In this document: positions 1 to 6,949 of the stretch, one piece after another | Layout of the letters: every line of letters starts with the position of its first letter | Numbering within the stretch: the first letter of the stretch is position 1 | Assembly: GCA_035634055.1 (NCBI GenBank) | Contig: DASQDR010000059.1 | Location: forward strand, 1-17,458 | DNA: 17,458 bases | Source of the DNA: JAICTV01 sp035634055 | Lineage (GTDB): Bacteria; Planctomycetota; Phycisphaerae; Tepidisphaerales; Tepidisphaeraceae | Reading direction: 5' to 3' | Notes under the pieces: model-generated | Told to the model about the DNA's origin: nothing | What the model saw: only the letters and a program-made list of their open reading frames with translations | Database searches by the model: none | Made by a program: the position numbers and the translations under genes

Positions 1-2103
1 CGCGACCGCATTGGGCGCGACGGGGGCGGGGCGCGCGGCCGGTCGGCGCAGGAAGCCGCCGCGGCCGGCGGGGCCGGGCAGCGGGCCGATCGCTGCACCA
101 GGGTCGCGCGGCAGGTTCGGTGGCGGCGGGCGGCCCGGCACGGGCACCGGCTTGGGCGGCGGGCCGAGCGTCAGCAACTTGTCTTTCGATTCGTCCAGCG
201 GCTGCCAACCGCGCTCGACCAAGACCCACCCGCCCCCGCGCTTGATGACCGGGAAGTCGCGCGCGCTCCACCCGGCCAGCCCGTTCGGCACGTGCATCAG
301 CCAGACCGGCAGCCGCGGGGTGGGGTCGGGAAGCGTCGGGTCGAGGATCAGCGTGGCGTCAGCCGGAGCGATCGACGCAAGCTCCGCCGCAGCGCCGGCC
401 GTCGCGCCCTCGGGGGCGGTGGTCGGTTGCGAAGCGGGTTGCGGCGAGGCCGCGCCGGTGGTCGGTTGCGGAGACGGCCAGAGCCCCGCCGCCGGCTGTG
501 CCGGAGCGGGCCGCGACGTGGAAGTTTTCTCCGCGTCTCCCGGCGAAACCGGCCCCGGCGAAGCTGCCCCCGGCGAAACCGCGAGCGACAGCGGAGCGCC
601 GTCTTTCGACCGGCGGAAGAGCCATCGCCCCCGGCGATCGGCGCCGACCACGTGCGCGAAGCGTCGCTCGTCCTTGCGCAGCATCGGGACCAGGTGGTTT
701 CCGAGCAGCCGGCGCGGTCCCTGCACGGGATCGCTCACCACCCATTCGTCGCCGAAGGCGTAGAAGTGCTGGCGGTCGGGCGCGGCGTCCTTGGTCAGCA
801 CCGGCTCGAGCAGCTCGATCGCGTGCCCGGGCCGAACGCTGATCCACGCGGGCTTGACGATCTGCGGCGGCTTGTCGTCCTGCTGCTGCGGGATCGACAC
901 CCCCGCCGGCGCGTACAGCAGCACGCCGGCGTCGGCGAAGCGGGAGGCGAGCTGCACCGCGCCGTCCACCAGCGTCCGCCCGCCCAGCGACGGCTGGATG
1001 CGATCCTTGAGGATCTGCTGCATGCGGATCTGCGCCTCGGGCGGCTGCTCCGGCAGCAGACGTTCCAGCACCGGCCACGACGCCGGGCCGAAGCGGGTCA
1101 GCTCCGCGTATGCGGCCGCGCGCTGCTCGGGGTCGTCCTCCGACAGCGTCTCGACCAGCTTGGCGATGGCGGCCTCGTCGATCGTGCCGGCGTCGAGCGT
1201 TGCCAGCGCGACGCTCACCTTGTCGTCGTCGCCGCGCAGGAGCTGGAGCACGCTGCCGTCGAGCAGCGGCACGAGGTGGAGGATCTTCGCGGGCCACTGT
1301 GCGGTGGCGGCGAGGTCGACCCACTTGTCGTCCACGAGCCGCAGCGCCCCGCGCCCGCCGGGCCGGCGGCCGTCCCACGGGGACCAGACCAGCAGACCGC
1401 GCGGGTCCTGCAACACCTGCGGCGGGTTCGCGCCGGCGGCGATCTGGTCGCTGGTCAGGACCTCGCGGTAGTCTTCCTTGTATTGGGGGGCGAAGGAGAA
1501 GATCGCGACGCCGCGATCGGTCGGGACCACCAGCCGATCGCCCCAGGGGAGCACCTCGTCCCAGCGGTACGCCCGCCCGGCGGTGGCGGGGCGGCGCTGC
1601 TCGGCGCCCACCTCGTCGCGGTCGATCCACTCGTAGCCGCCGCCGCCGCCCTCGGGCGTGGCGGCGGCGGAGGCGTGAACGAGCAGGCGCGGGTAGGGCT
1701 TGCCCTCGGCGTCCTGCGTCCACTGCACGTACGCGACGCGCTCGCGCGTGAGGTGAACCTGCTCCTCGACCGCCTTCTTGATCGCCTCGCCCAGCGGCAG
1801 GGCGTCGCCGCGCGTGATCCACAGGTCCCCGCGCGGGCAGAGGTAGACCGGGTCGGGCAGGACCCAGTGGCCGGCGTACGCCATGTCCAGCGGGATGCTC
1901 AGCGGCTGCGTGGCGGGCAGCTTGGGGTAACTCTGGCGCACGACCTCGACGTAGCTGGTCGTCGGCGGGCGCGGCGCGGTGGCGGGAGCGGTGGCTGCCG
2001 GCGGGGCGGGCAACGCCGCTTCCTCCTCCCGCTTGCACCCCGGAAACGCCAGCGAGGCGACGAGACATGCTGCGAGAAACGGACCGACGCTGATGGTGCG
2101 CAT
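1..2103 (-). CDS. Large uncharacterised lipoprotein, C-terminus cut by window edge
   Basis: The frame is open for 701 codons from an ATG at 2103 to the left edge with no stop, so the gene is partial. The N-terminus is a lipoprotein signal peptide: M-R-T-I-S-V, a hydrophobic stretch, then the lipobox F-P-G-C with the lipidated Cys at residue 23, followed by charged KREEE. Phe at the -3 position is not the usual Leu. Residues 30-50 are Ala/Pro linker. The middle (about 55-500) is mixed, globular-looking sequence with many Trp and Asp residues and short beta-like segments such as RLVVPTDRGVAIFSF. About 505-585 and 640-700 are Pro/Ala/Ser-rich linkers with short repeats. A GGGGA lies about 9 bases before the ATG. 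I recognise no family. The codon pattern (GC-rich third positions, sensible amino-acid composition) marks this as the coding frame. It is probably anchored in the periplasm or outer membrane. Its function is unknown. Confidence 0.8.
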   Translation of the reverse strand, partial: MRTISVGPFLAACLVASLAFPGCKREEEAALPAPPAATAPATAPRPPTTSYVEVVRQSYPKLPATQPLSIPLDMAYAGHWVLPDPVYLCPRGDLWITRGDALPLGEAIKKAVEEQVHLTRERVAYVQWTQDAEGKPYPRLLVHASAAATPEGGGGGYEWIDRDEVGAEQRRPATAGRAYRWDEVLPWGDRLVVPTDRGVAIFSFAPQYKEDYREVLTSDQIAAGANPPQVLQDPRGLLVWSPWDGRRPGGRGALRLVDDKWVDLAATAQWPAKILHLVPLLDGSVLQLLRGDDDKVSVALATLDAGTIDEAAIAKLVETLSEDDPEQRAAAYAELTRFGPASWPVLERLLPEQPPEAQIRMQQILKDRIQPSLGGRTLVDGAVQLASRFADAGVLLYAPAGVSIPQQQDDKPPQIVKPAWISVRPGHAIELLEPVLTKDAAPDRQHFYAFGDEWVVSDPVQGPRRLLGNHLVPMLRKDERRFAHVVGADRRGRWLFRRSKDGAPLSLAVSPGAASPGPVSPGDAEKTSTSRPAPAQPAAGLWPSPQPTTGAASPQPASQPTTAPEGATAGAAAELASIAPADATLILDPTLPDPTPRLPVWLMHVPNGLAGWSARDFPVIKRGGGWVLVERGWQPLDESKDKLLTLGPPPKPVPVPGRPPPPNLPRDPGAAIGPLPGPAGRGGFLRRPAARPAPVAPNAVA
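417..470 (-). repeat. 15-bp direct repeat inside the lipoprotein gene
   Basis: CGGTGGTCGGTTGCG occurs at 417-431 and again at 456-470. Both copies encode the same Q-P-T-T stretch in the Pro/Ala/Thr-rich linker of the minus-strand lipoprotein. This is probably slippage or duplication within a low-constraint linker. Confidence 0.75.
539..583 (-). repeat. Three 15-bp tandem units coding for S-P-G pentapeptides
   Basis: Three units starting CCCGGCGAA lie at 539-553, 554-568 and 569-583. In the lipoprotein frame they encode VSPGx/ASPGx pentapeptides. This is a short in-frame minisatellite in a flexible linker and a candidate for length variation between strains. Confidence 0.75.
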
Positions 2104-2181
2104 GCGAAAATTCCCCGCGAGACGGCCAGCGCCCGCGATCCTAACCAAAAATGCGCGGTCGCGGCAGAACTGGGACACGGA

Positions 2182-2223
2182 GCTGAATGCTGAATGATGA
2201 ATGCGGAATACTGAGTGCTGAGT
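2182..2223. repeat. Heptamer tandem repeat, GCTGAAT family
   Basis: Six consecutive 7-base units: GCTGAAT, GCTGAAT, GATGAAT, GCGGAAT, ACTGAGT, GCTGAGT. The element sits in the 258-base gap between the divergent lipoprotein gene and glyA, upstream of the glyA promoter. It is less GC-rich than its surroundings. It resembles in design the short tandemly repeated repetitive (STRR) heptamers known from cyanobacteria; that comparison is by type only. Confidence 0.8.
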
Positions 2224-2267
2224 GCCCGCGGAAGAAGCCCATGCGGGACTCGGGGCGCCTCCGCCAG

Positions 2268-2295
2268 TTGGCTCTTCCCGCGCGATCGCTACAAT
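2268..2295 (+). promoter_or_regulatory. Sigma-70-like promoter of glyA
   Basis: TTGGCT (2268-2273), a 16-base spacer and TACAAT (2290-2295). Transcription would start near 2302, leaving a leader of about 60 bases before the glyA ATG. The call rests on match to the consensus and on position only. Confidence 0.5.
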
Positions 2296-2361
2296 TCCCC
2301 GCTCGTTTTCCCCCGGCGACCCCGGCGGGGGCGCGACGAACCCCCGGCGAAGGAGCCCCCG

Positions 2362-3603
2362 ATGACCCTCGAGCAGTCCGACCCCCAGATCTTCGACCTG
2401 ATCCGCAAGGAATCGCAGCGGCAGGAGTCCACGCTGGAGCTGATCGCCAGCGAGAACCACGTCTCGGCCGCCGTCCGCGAGGCGGCTGGCAGCGTCCTGA
2501 CCAACAAGTACGCCGAAGGGTACCCGGGGGCGCGCTACTACCAAGGGTGCGGGCTGTACGACGAGGTGGAGAACCTCGCCATCGAGCGGGCCCGCCAGTT
2601 GTTCGGGTGCAGGCACGCCAACGTGCAGCCGCACAGCGGCGCCAACGCCAACCTCGCCGCGTTCATGGCGCTCATGCAGCCGGGCGACGCGTTCATCAGC
2701 CTGAACCTCGCCTCCGGCGGTCACCTCAGCCACGGGATGAAGCTCAACACGTCGGCCGTCTTCTACAAGCCGGGGCACTACGAGCTGAACCCTAAAACCG
2801 AGCAGATCGACTTCGACTCGGTCCGCTCCAAGGCAAAGGAGGTCCGCCCCAAGGTGATCCTCTGCGGCTACAGCGCCTACTCGCGGACGATCGACTTCGC
2901 GCAGTTCCGCGCCATCGCCGACGAGGTGGACGCCAAGCTGATGGCGGACGTGGCCCACATCGCCGGGCTGGTCGTGGGCGGGGCGCACCCCTCGCCGTTC
3001 CCGCACGCGCACGTGGTCACCACGACAACGCACAAGACCCTGCGCGGCCCGCGCGGCGGAATGGTCTTGACCAACGACGACGCGCTGGCCAAGGCGATCA
3101 ACCAGAAGGTCTTCCCCGGCAGCCAGGGCGGGCCGCTCATGCACACCCTCGCCGCCAAGGCGGTCGCCTTCGGCGAGGACCTCCGCCCGGAGTTCCGCAC
3201 CTACGTCCAGCAGGTCGTCCGTAACGCCAAGGCCCTCGCCGACGCCCTGACGGCCAAGGGCTATCGCATCGTCAGCGGCGGGACCGACAACCACCTGATG
3301 CTCGTCGACCTGCGGGCGGTGAACGCCGACCTGACCGGGATCGAAGTGGCCGTTGCGCTGGAGAAGGCGGGCATCATCGCCAACTACAACGGCGTCCCCA
3401 ACGACCCCCGCCCCCCGCGCGTCACCAGCGGCATCCGCCTGGGCACCCCGGCCATCACCACCCGCGGGCTGAAGGAAGCGGACATGCAAACGGTGGCCGA
3501 CTTCATCGACCGCGCCATCCGCGCCAAGGCCGACGACGCCACCCTCGCCCAGATCCGCGGGCAGGTCGCCGACCTGTGCAAGAGCTTCCCGATGCCGCAC
3601 TGA
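2362..3603 (+). CDS. glyA: Serine hydroxymethyltransferase
   Basis: This PLP enzyme interconverts serine and glycine and supplies 5,10-methylene-tetrahydrofolate for one-carbon metabolism in the cytoplasm. The protein has 413 residues, normal for bacterial GlyA. Visible family motifs are the N-terminal LELIASENHVS, NKYAEGYPGARYY with the substrate/PLP residues, the Asp of ADVAHIAGL (D196), and the PLP-binding Lys225 in TTTTHKTLRGPRGG. The C-terminal part carries SGIRLGTPAITTRG, which contains the conserved Arg that binds the carboxylate. The ATG at 2362 is chosen because AGGAG lies at 2351-2355 with good spacing and because the family N-terminus starts there. The frame is open upstream to 2215, but that extension would run through the promoter and part of the heptamer repeat. 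It appears to be a single-gene unit. Confidence 0.97.
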   Translation: MTLEQSDPQIFDLIRKESQRQESTLELIASENHVSAAVREAAGSVLTNKYAEGYPGARYYQGCGLYDEVENLAIERARQLFGCRHANVQPHSGANANLAAFMALMQPGDAFISLNLASGGHLSHGMKLNTSAVFYKPGHYELNPKTEQIDFDSVRSKAKEVRPKVILCGYSAYSRTIDFAQFRAIADEVDAKLMADVAHIAGLVVGGAHPSPFPHAHVVTTTTHKTLRGPRGGMVLTNDDALAKAINQKVFPGSQGGPLMHTLAAKAVAFGEDLRPEFRTYVQQVVRNAKALADALTAKGYRIVSGGTDNHLMLVDLRAVNADLTGIEVAVALEKAGIIANYNGVPNDPRPPRVTSGIRLGTPAITTRGLKEADMQTVADFIDRAIRAKADDATLAQIRGQVADLCKSFPMPH

Positions 3604-3633
3604 GCCCACGGTCGCGCTGGTATACTCGTGGGC
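3604..3633 (+). other. Hairpin just after glyA, overlapping a -10-like box
   Basis: GCCCACG (3604-3610) pairs with CGTGGGC (3627-3633) directly after the glyA stop. The 16-base loop contains TATACT (3621-3626), a good -10 hexamer for the toxin remnant that follows. No T-run follows, so it is not a convincing intrinsic terminator. It could be an operator or a weak transcript end. Confidence 0.4.
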
Positions 3634-3644
3634 AAGGTGAACCA

Positions 3645-3888
3645 ATGCAGGTGACGCTCTCGCCGTCGCAGCCGGGATTGCCGAGGCAGTGGCAGCTCGC
3701 GCGTCGCGTTGCACTGGCTGGACGATTTGGACAAGAAGTTTGCGGCGCTCGCCGACGCGCCTGGCAGCGGGACGGGTAGAGAGGACATCCAGCCCGGCCT
3801 GCGGAGTTCGCCTTTAGGGAACTACCTGATCTTTTTCCGCTCGCGCGATCGGACGTTGACGGTCGTGCGCGTCATCCACGGTTCGTGA
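3645..3888 (+). pseudogene. ParE/RelE-superfamily toxin remnant, frameshifted
   Basis: The 3' part, in the frame ending at the TGA of 3886-3888, reads as a ParE C-terminus: ALHWLDDLDKKFAALADAP, then PGLRSSPLGNYLIFFRSRD and VVRVIHGS. The PGLRS-P-GNYLIFFR core and the V-x-R-V-x-H-G end are typical. A plausible ParE start, MQVTLSPSQ, begins at the ATG of 3645 but lies in another frame. The C-terminal frame is closed by a TGA at about 3651-3653. Joined, the two parts give only about 82 residues against a usual 95-100, with the first helix region shortened. It therefore looks like a frameshift plus a small deletion. No antitoxin gene fits between it and glyA. RelE and HigB are alternative names in the same superfamily. 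A sequencing error could restore the frame but not the missing residues. Confidence 0.7.
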
Positions 3889-3929
3889 GACCTTACAGGC
3901 AGCAGGCTTCCTGCGGTTTAAGTGTTGTC

Positions 3930-4673
3930 ATGTCGAGCGACGCAGTGAGCCTTCCCGTGCTGCCCCCGCCGCGGACGGTGCCCTTGTTTGCGTTGCCGCC
4001 GCACGATTGCTCGTACCTGCCCGGGCGGGCGGCGCGCAGCCGGGGGTTCTTGTGCGAGCGGATGCCGGGCGAGCTGTACCACGCGTTCATGGACGCGGGG
4101 TTTCGGCGGAGCGGGCGGCTGGTGTACCAGCCGGTGTGCGACGCTTGCCGCGCGTGCCGCCCGTTGCGCGTGCCGGTGGAGGCGTTCCAGCCGAGCAAGT
4201 CGCAGCGGCGGACGTGGAAGCGGAACCAGGACCTGGTGGTGAGCGTCGGCGACCCGGAGCCGACGGAGGAGAAGTTCGCCGTCTACGCCCGCTACGTGCG
4301 CGACCGCCACGGCCGAAGCGAGGACGCCACCCCCGAGGCGTTCGTGTCGTTCCTGTACGAGTCGCCGGTGGACACGCTGGAGTTCGCGTACCGCGACGCG
4401 GCGGGGCGGCTGCTGGGCGTGGGCGTTTGCGACGTCTGCCCCGGGCGGTCGCTCAGCAGCGTCTACTTCTATTTCGAGCCGCGCGACGAGAAGCGCGGGC
4501 TGGGGGTCTTCAGCGCGCTCTGGGAGATCGGCTACGCCCGCCAGAACAGCATCCCGCACTACTACCTGGGCTACTGGATCGACGGGTGCGGGACGATGCA
4601 CTACAAGGCGGACTACCGCCCGCACGAGGTGCTCGATGCGGACGGCGCCTGGCGCCGGCCGGCGGGGCAGTGA
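3930..4673 (+). CDS. bpt: Aspartate/glutamate leucyltransferase (Bpt, ATE family)
   Basis: Bpt transfers leucine from Leu-tRNA to proteins with N-terminal Asp or Glu, making them N-degrons for ClpS/ClpAP in the cytoplasm. From the ATG at 3930 the protein has 247 residues, the usual size. The N-terminal ATE domain (about 20-95) shows DCSYLPGRAARS, AGFRRSGRLVYQPVC, the cysteines C27, C70, C73 and C76 in the CDACRAC pattern, and the SQRRTWKRNQD basic stretch. The C-terminal GNAT-like domain (about 110-235) shows SSVYFYFEP and the YYLGYWIDGC-MHYKADYRP signature. A GTG at 3885 is also in frame and overlaps the toxin remnant's stop. It would add 15 residues with no family match, so I prefer 3930, although no clear Shine-Dalgarno sequence precedes it. 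Its usual partners (clpS, aat) are not in this window. Confidence 0.9.
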   Translation: MSSDAVSLPVLPPPRTVPLFALPPHDCSYLPGRAARSRGFLCERMPGELYHAFMDAGFRRSGRLVYQPVCDACRACRPLRVPVEAFQPSKSQRRTWKRNQDLVVSVGDPEPTEEKFAVYARYVRDRHGRSEDATPEAFVSFLYESPVDTLEFAYRDAAGRLLGVGVCDVCPGRSLSSVYFYFEPRDEKRGLGVFSALWEIGYARQNSIPHYYLGYWIDGCGTMHYKADYRPHEVLDADGAWRRPAGQ

Positions 4674-4680
4674 GCGAGGG

Positions 4681-4715
4681 AGTTGTTAGTTGCCAGTTGT
4701 TAGTTGTCAGTGGCT
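4681..4715 (+). repeat. Heptamer tandem repeat, AGTTGCC family, after bpt
   Basis: Five 7-base units: AGTTGTT, AGTTGCC, AGTTGTT, AGTTGTC, AGTGGCT. The array begins 7 bases after the bpt stop. The same family recurs after two other genes (5355 and 7138) in the same orientation. Confidence 0.85.
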
Positions 4716-4755
4716 GGTGGGCCGTGTCCCGTTGGGGGTCGCGGGGGCGTGGCGG

Positions 4756-4784
4756 TTGAAAAGGGTGGGGCGCGAAGCTTAAAT
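4756..4784 (+). promoter_or_regulatory. Sigma-70-like promoter of the response regulator gene
   Basis: TTGAAA (4756-4761), a 17-base spacer and TTAAAT (4779-4784): five of six and four of six matches to the consensus with optimal spacing, in a local AT-rich dip. Transcription would start near 4791, giving an unusually long leader of about 160 bases before the GTG start at 4954. Confidence 0.55.
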
Positions 4785-4893
4785 ACCGCCCGCCGATGAT
4801 ATTGAGCCGTTCGGTTCGTCGGCGTCTTTCCTCCCGTGGCGGGCCGCGGCACGCGCGGACGCGTGTGACCGGAGGGCGGCCGCCTCGACGGGC

Positions 4894-4911
4894 GCGGCGG
4901 TTCGCCGCCGC
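4894..4911 (+). promoter_or_regulatory. UUCG-loop hairpin in the response regulator leader
   Basis: GCGGCGG (4894-4900), loop TTCG, CCGCCGC (4905-4911): a perfect 7-bp stem with a stable tetraloop in the middle of the long leader. It is not followed by a T-run, so it is not a normal terminator. It may shape or stabilise the leader RNA. Confidence 0.45.
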
Positions 4912-4927
4912 CGGACGTTGTTCCCGT

Positions 4928-4948
4928 CCCTCCGGCCGGATTGGAGGG
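4928..4948 (+). promoter_or_regulatory. Hairpin that sequesters the ribosome binding site
   Basis: CCCTCC (4928-4933) is exactly complementary to GGAGGG (4943-4948), with a 9-base loop. GGAGGG is the Shine-Dalgarno sequence for the GTG at 4954, with a 5-base spacer. In the folded RNA the site would be hidden, so translation of the response regulator may be limited or conditional. Confidence 0.5.
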
Positions 4949-4953
4949 TTTGC

Positions 4954-5352
4954 GTGTTTTCCCCCGCGACCAGCCCCATGACCCCCGCGCTCCCGAAACG
5001 CCCGCGCATCCTGATCGTTGAGGATCACGGTCCGACGCGGCTGGCGATGAGCAAGCTGATTCGCCAGGCGGGCGCCGAGGTCGTCACCGCGCGCGACGGC
5101 GAGGAGGGGCTGGGCTACCTGCTCACCCAGCGCTTCGACATCCTGCTGACCGACCTGCGCATGCCGGTTATGGACGGCTTCGAGCTGGTCCACCACTGCA
5201 TGAAGCTCCCGGAGTCCCACCGCCCCAGCCGGGTGATTGCCATCAGCGGCGAGTATGAGGCGGGCGTCCTCCAGGGACAGCCCGTGCAGTTCATGGCCAA
5301 GCCGTTCGACCTGAACGCGCTGCTGGACATGATCGGGGGAAAGCCGAATTAA
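4954..5352 (+). CDS. Single-domain response regulator (CheY/Spo0F type)
   Basis: The protein has 132 residues: a short Pro-rich tail (1-17), then one receiver domain and no output domain. The phosphorylation site is Asp67 in ILLTDLRMPVMDG. The acidic pocket is E23-D24 in ILIVEDHG, the switch residue is Ser98 in VIAISGE, and Lys116 lies in FMAKPF. All key residues are present, so it should be phosphorylatable by a histidine kinase and act by protein contact. The start is the GTG at 4954 because a strong GGAGGG sits 5 bases upstream. The ATG at 4978 is in frame but has no ribosome site and would shorten the tail by 8 residues. No histidine kinase or chemotaxis gene is nearby, so the partner is encoded elsewhere. 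Confidence 0.92.
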   Translation: MFSPATSPMTPALPKRPRILIVEDHGPTRLAMSKLIRQAGAEVVTARDGEEGLGYLLTQRFDILLTDLRMPVMDGFELVHHCMKLPESHRPSRVIAISGEYEAGVLQGQPVQFMAKPFDLNALLDMIGGKPN

Positions 5353-5354
5353 GC

Positions 5355-5396
5355 AGTTGCCAGTTGCCAGTTGCCAGTTGTTAATTGTTAGTTGGG
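5355..5396 (+). repeat. Heptamer tandem repeat, AGTTGCC family, after the response regulator
   Basis: Six 7-base units: AGTTGCC three times, then AGTTGTT, AATTGTT, AGTTGGG. The array begins 2 bases after the TAA stop of the response regulator gene and is the most regular copy in the window. Confidence 0.88.
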
Positions 5397-5416
5397 GCTT
5401 GGCGGCGGGGTGGGCT

Positions 5417-5451
5417 TTGACAAGTGGGGGGGGACAAGGGACAAGTGGCGC
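5417..5451 (+). repeat. Heptamer tandem repeat, GGGACAA family, before the MFS gene
   Basis: Period-7 units TTGACAA, GTGGGGG, GGGACAA, GGGACAA, GTGGCGC run up to 4 bases before the MFS start codon. Seen another way, GACAAGTGG is repeated at 5419-5427 and 5440-5448, three periods apart. It is more decayed than the AGTTGCC arrays and lies where the ribosome binding site of the transporter gene should be. Confidence 0.6.
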
Positions 5452-5454
5452 GCA

Positions 5455-6747
5455 ATGCGCTCTGCTCGCCTGGCCGTTGGTCTGCTGCTCGCCATCAACC
5501 TGTTCAATTACATCGACCGCTACGTGCTGGCGGCGGTGGAGTCGAAGATCGCGGCGGACCTGCTGCCGGGCGACCCGTACGCGCTGACCAAAATGGGGTC
5601 GCTGGCGACGGCCTTCATCATTTCCTACATGGTCTCAGCGCCCATCTTCGGGTGGCTTGCGGACCGCATGTCGCGATGGCTGCTGGTGGGCCTGGGCGTG
5701 ATCGTCTGGACGCTGGCGAGCGGCGGGTCCGGGCTGGCTTCCACCTTCACCATGCTGCTGGTCACCCGGCTGTTCGTCGGCGTCGGGGAGGGGGGCTACG
5801 GCCCGGCCGCGCCGACGCTCATCGCCGACCTGTTTCCCGTCCACCGGCGCGGCTCGGTGATGGCGTGGTTCTACATGGCGATCCCCGTCGGCAGCGCGCT
5901 GGGGTACGTGCTCGGGGGGCTGATCGCCGAGCGCGGGGGGTGGCGGTGGGCGTTCTACGCCGTCGTCCCGCCCGGGTTGTTGCTCGGGGCGCTCTGCTTC
6001 CTGATGCGCGACCCGCCGCGCGGCAGCAGCGACGTCGGGCCGGGCGCCGTCCTGCGCAAGCCGGGGATGCGCGACTACCTGGCGCTGTTCCGCATCCCGT
6101 CGTACGTGCTGGATTGCGCCGGCATGACCGCCATGACGTTCGCCATCGGCGGGATCTCATTTTGGATGCCGCGGTACATCAGCCAGGTGCGACAGGCGGG
6201 GTCGCTGGAGCACGTGAACACGATGTTCGGCGGCATCACCGTCGTCGCCGGCATCGCCGCCACGCTCGCCGGCGGCTACGCCGGCGACAAGCTTCGCCCG
6301 CGCTTCGGGGGCAGTTACTTCCTGGTCTCGGGGATCGGGATCCTGATCGCCTGCCCGGCGGTTTGGCTGATGACCCGGCTGCCGTTCCCGGCGGCGTGGG
6401 TGGCTCTGTTCGTCGGCGAGTTCTTCCTGTTCTTCAACACCGGCCCGTCCAACACCATCCTGGCCAACGTCACGCACCCGTCGGTGCGGGCGACGGCGTT
6501 CGCGCTCAACATCTTCTTCATCCACGCGCTGGGCGACGCCCTCTCGCCGCCGGTGCTCGGGCGGATCGCCGAGCGGGTGAGTTGGGACGCCGCCTTCGGG
6601 CTGGTCGTCCTCACCATGTTCCTAGCGGGGGTGTTATGGCTTTGGGGAACCCGTTACCTCGAGCGCGATACGGCCTTGGCGACGCAAGGCCCGACAGATC
6701 GCCGCGACCCACCGGCCGAACTGGCGGGCAGCGACGGGCTGTCGTAA
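5455..6747 (+). CDS. Major facilitator superfamily transporter, Spinster-like
   Basis: A 430-residue inner-membrane carrier with about 12 hydrophobic segments. Helix 1 carries LFNYIDRYVLAAV (N18, D21, R22), the Spinster-type signature. The loop 2-3 motif A is FGWLADRMSRW (D70, R71). Helix 4 carries TRLFVGVGEGGYGPAAPTLI, and the next loop DLFPVHRRGSVM. The second half repeats the pattern with GGYAGDKLRPRF. Eukaryotic Spns proteins export sphingosine-1-phosphate or lysophospholipids. The bacterial substrate cannot be read from sequence. The ATG at 5455 is chosen because the family N-terminus starts there; an in-frame start at 5392 would translate repeat DNA. No strong Shine-Dalgarno sequence is visible, and the GGGACAA repeat occupies that place. 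The C-terminal 30 residues are hydrophilic and cytoplasmic. Confidence 0.88.
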   Translation: MRSARLAVGLLLAINLFNYIDRYVLAAVESKIAADLLPGDPYALTKMGSLATAFIISYMVSAPIFGWLADRMSRWLLVGLGVIVWTLASGGSGLASTFTMLLVTRLFVGVGEGGYGPAAPTLIADLFPVHRRGSVMAWFYMAIPVGSALGYVLGGLIAERGGWRWAFYAVVPPGLLLGALCFLMRDPPRGSSDVGPGAVLRKPGMRDYLALFRIPSYVLDCAGMTAMTFAIGGISFWMPRYISQVRQAGSLEHVNTMFGGITVVAGIAATLAGGYAGDKLRPRFGGSYFLVSGIGILIACPAVWLMTRLPFPAAWVALFVGEFFLFFNTGPSNTILANVTHPSVRATAFALNIFFIHALGDALSPPVLGRIAERVSWDAAFGLVVLTMFLAGVLWLWGTRYLERDTALATQGPTDRRDPPAELAGSDGLS

Positions 6748-6949
6748 CTGACCGTTCTTGAAGGCATCGGCCCGTTTCCCAGCAGAACGCTTCTCCGCCA
6801 ACGGCTGAGTCGGCTGCTGGCACCGCCTTTGTTCCCCAGCACACACAACAGGCCGGGTGTCCGGCAGATCAGTTCCCTTATTCGTCCCGGCCCGCTGCGC
6901 GCCGCCTGTGTGCCGCGCCGGCGTGTGAACGGGATGCTCGGAGGACGTT

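Noticed and set aside
359..2068. A 569-codon minus-strand frame inside the lipoprotein gene
   Set aside because: It is an out-of-frame Arg/Ala/Gly-rich shadow. The correct minus-strand frame starts at 2103 with a signal peptide and continues past the edge.
292..2193. A 633-codon plus-strand open frame opposite the lipoprotein gene
   Set aside because: The translation is Arg/Gly/Ala-rich without any motif, and the minus-strand frame shows a lipobox and balanced composition. It is an antisense shadow in GC-rich DNA.
2215..2361. In-frame upstream extension of glyA
   Set aside because: It would include the promoter and the end of the heptamer array as coding sequence. The AGGAG at 2351 and the family N-terminus fix the start at 2362.
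2104..2361. Glycine riboswitch before glyA
   Set aside because: The leader from the predicted promoter is only about 60 bases, too short for the aptamer, and no conserved core is visible.
4785..4953. Riboswitch in the response regulator leader
   Set aside because: I recognise no known riboswitch consensus, and receiver-domain genes are not usual riboswitch targets. Only the stem over the ribosome site is supported.
4681..5396. CRISPR array from the repeated AGTTG units
   Set aside because: The units are contiguous 7-mers without spacers and there are no cas genes.
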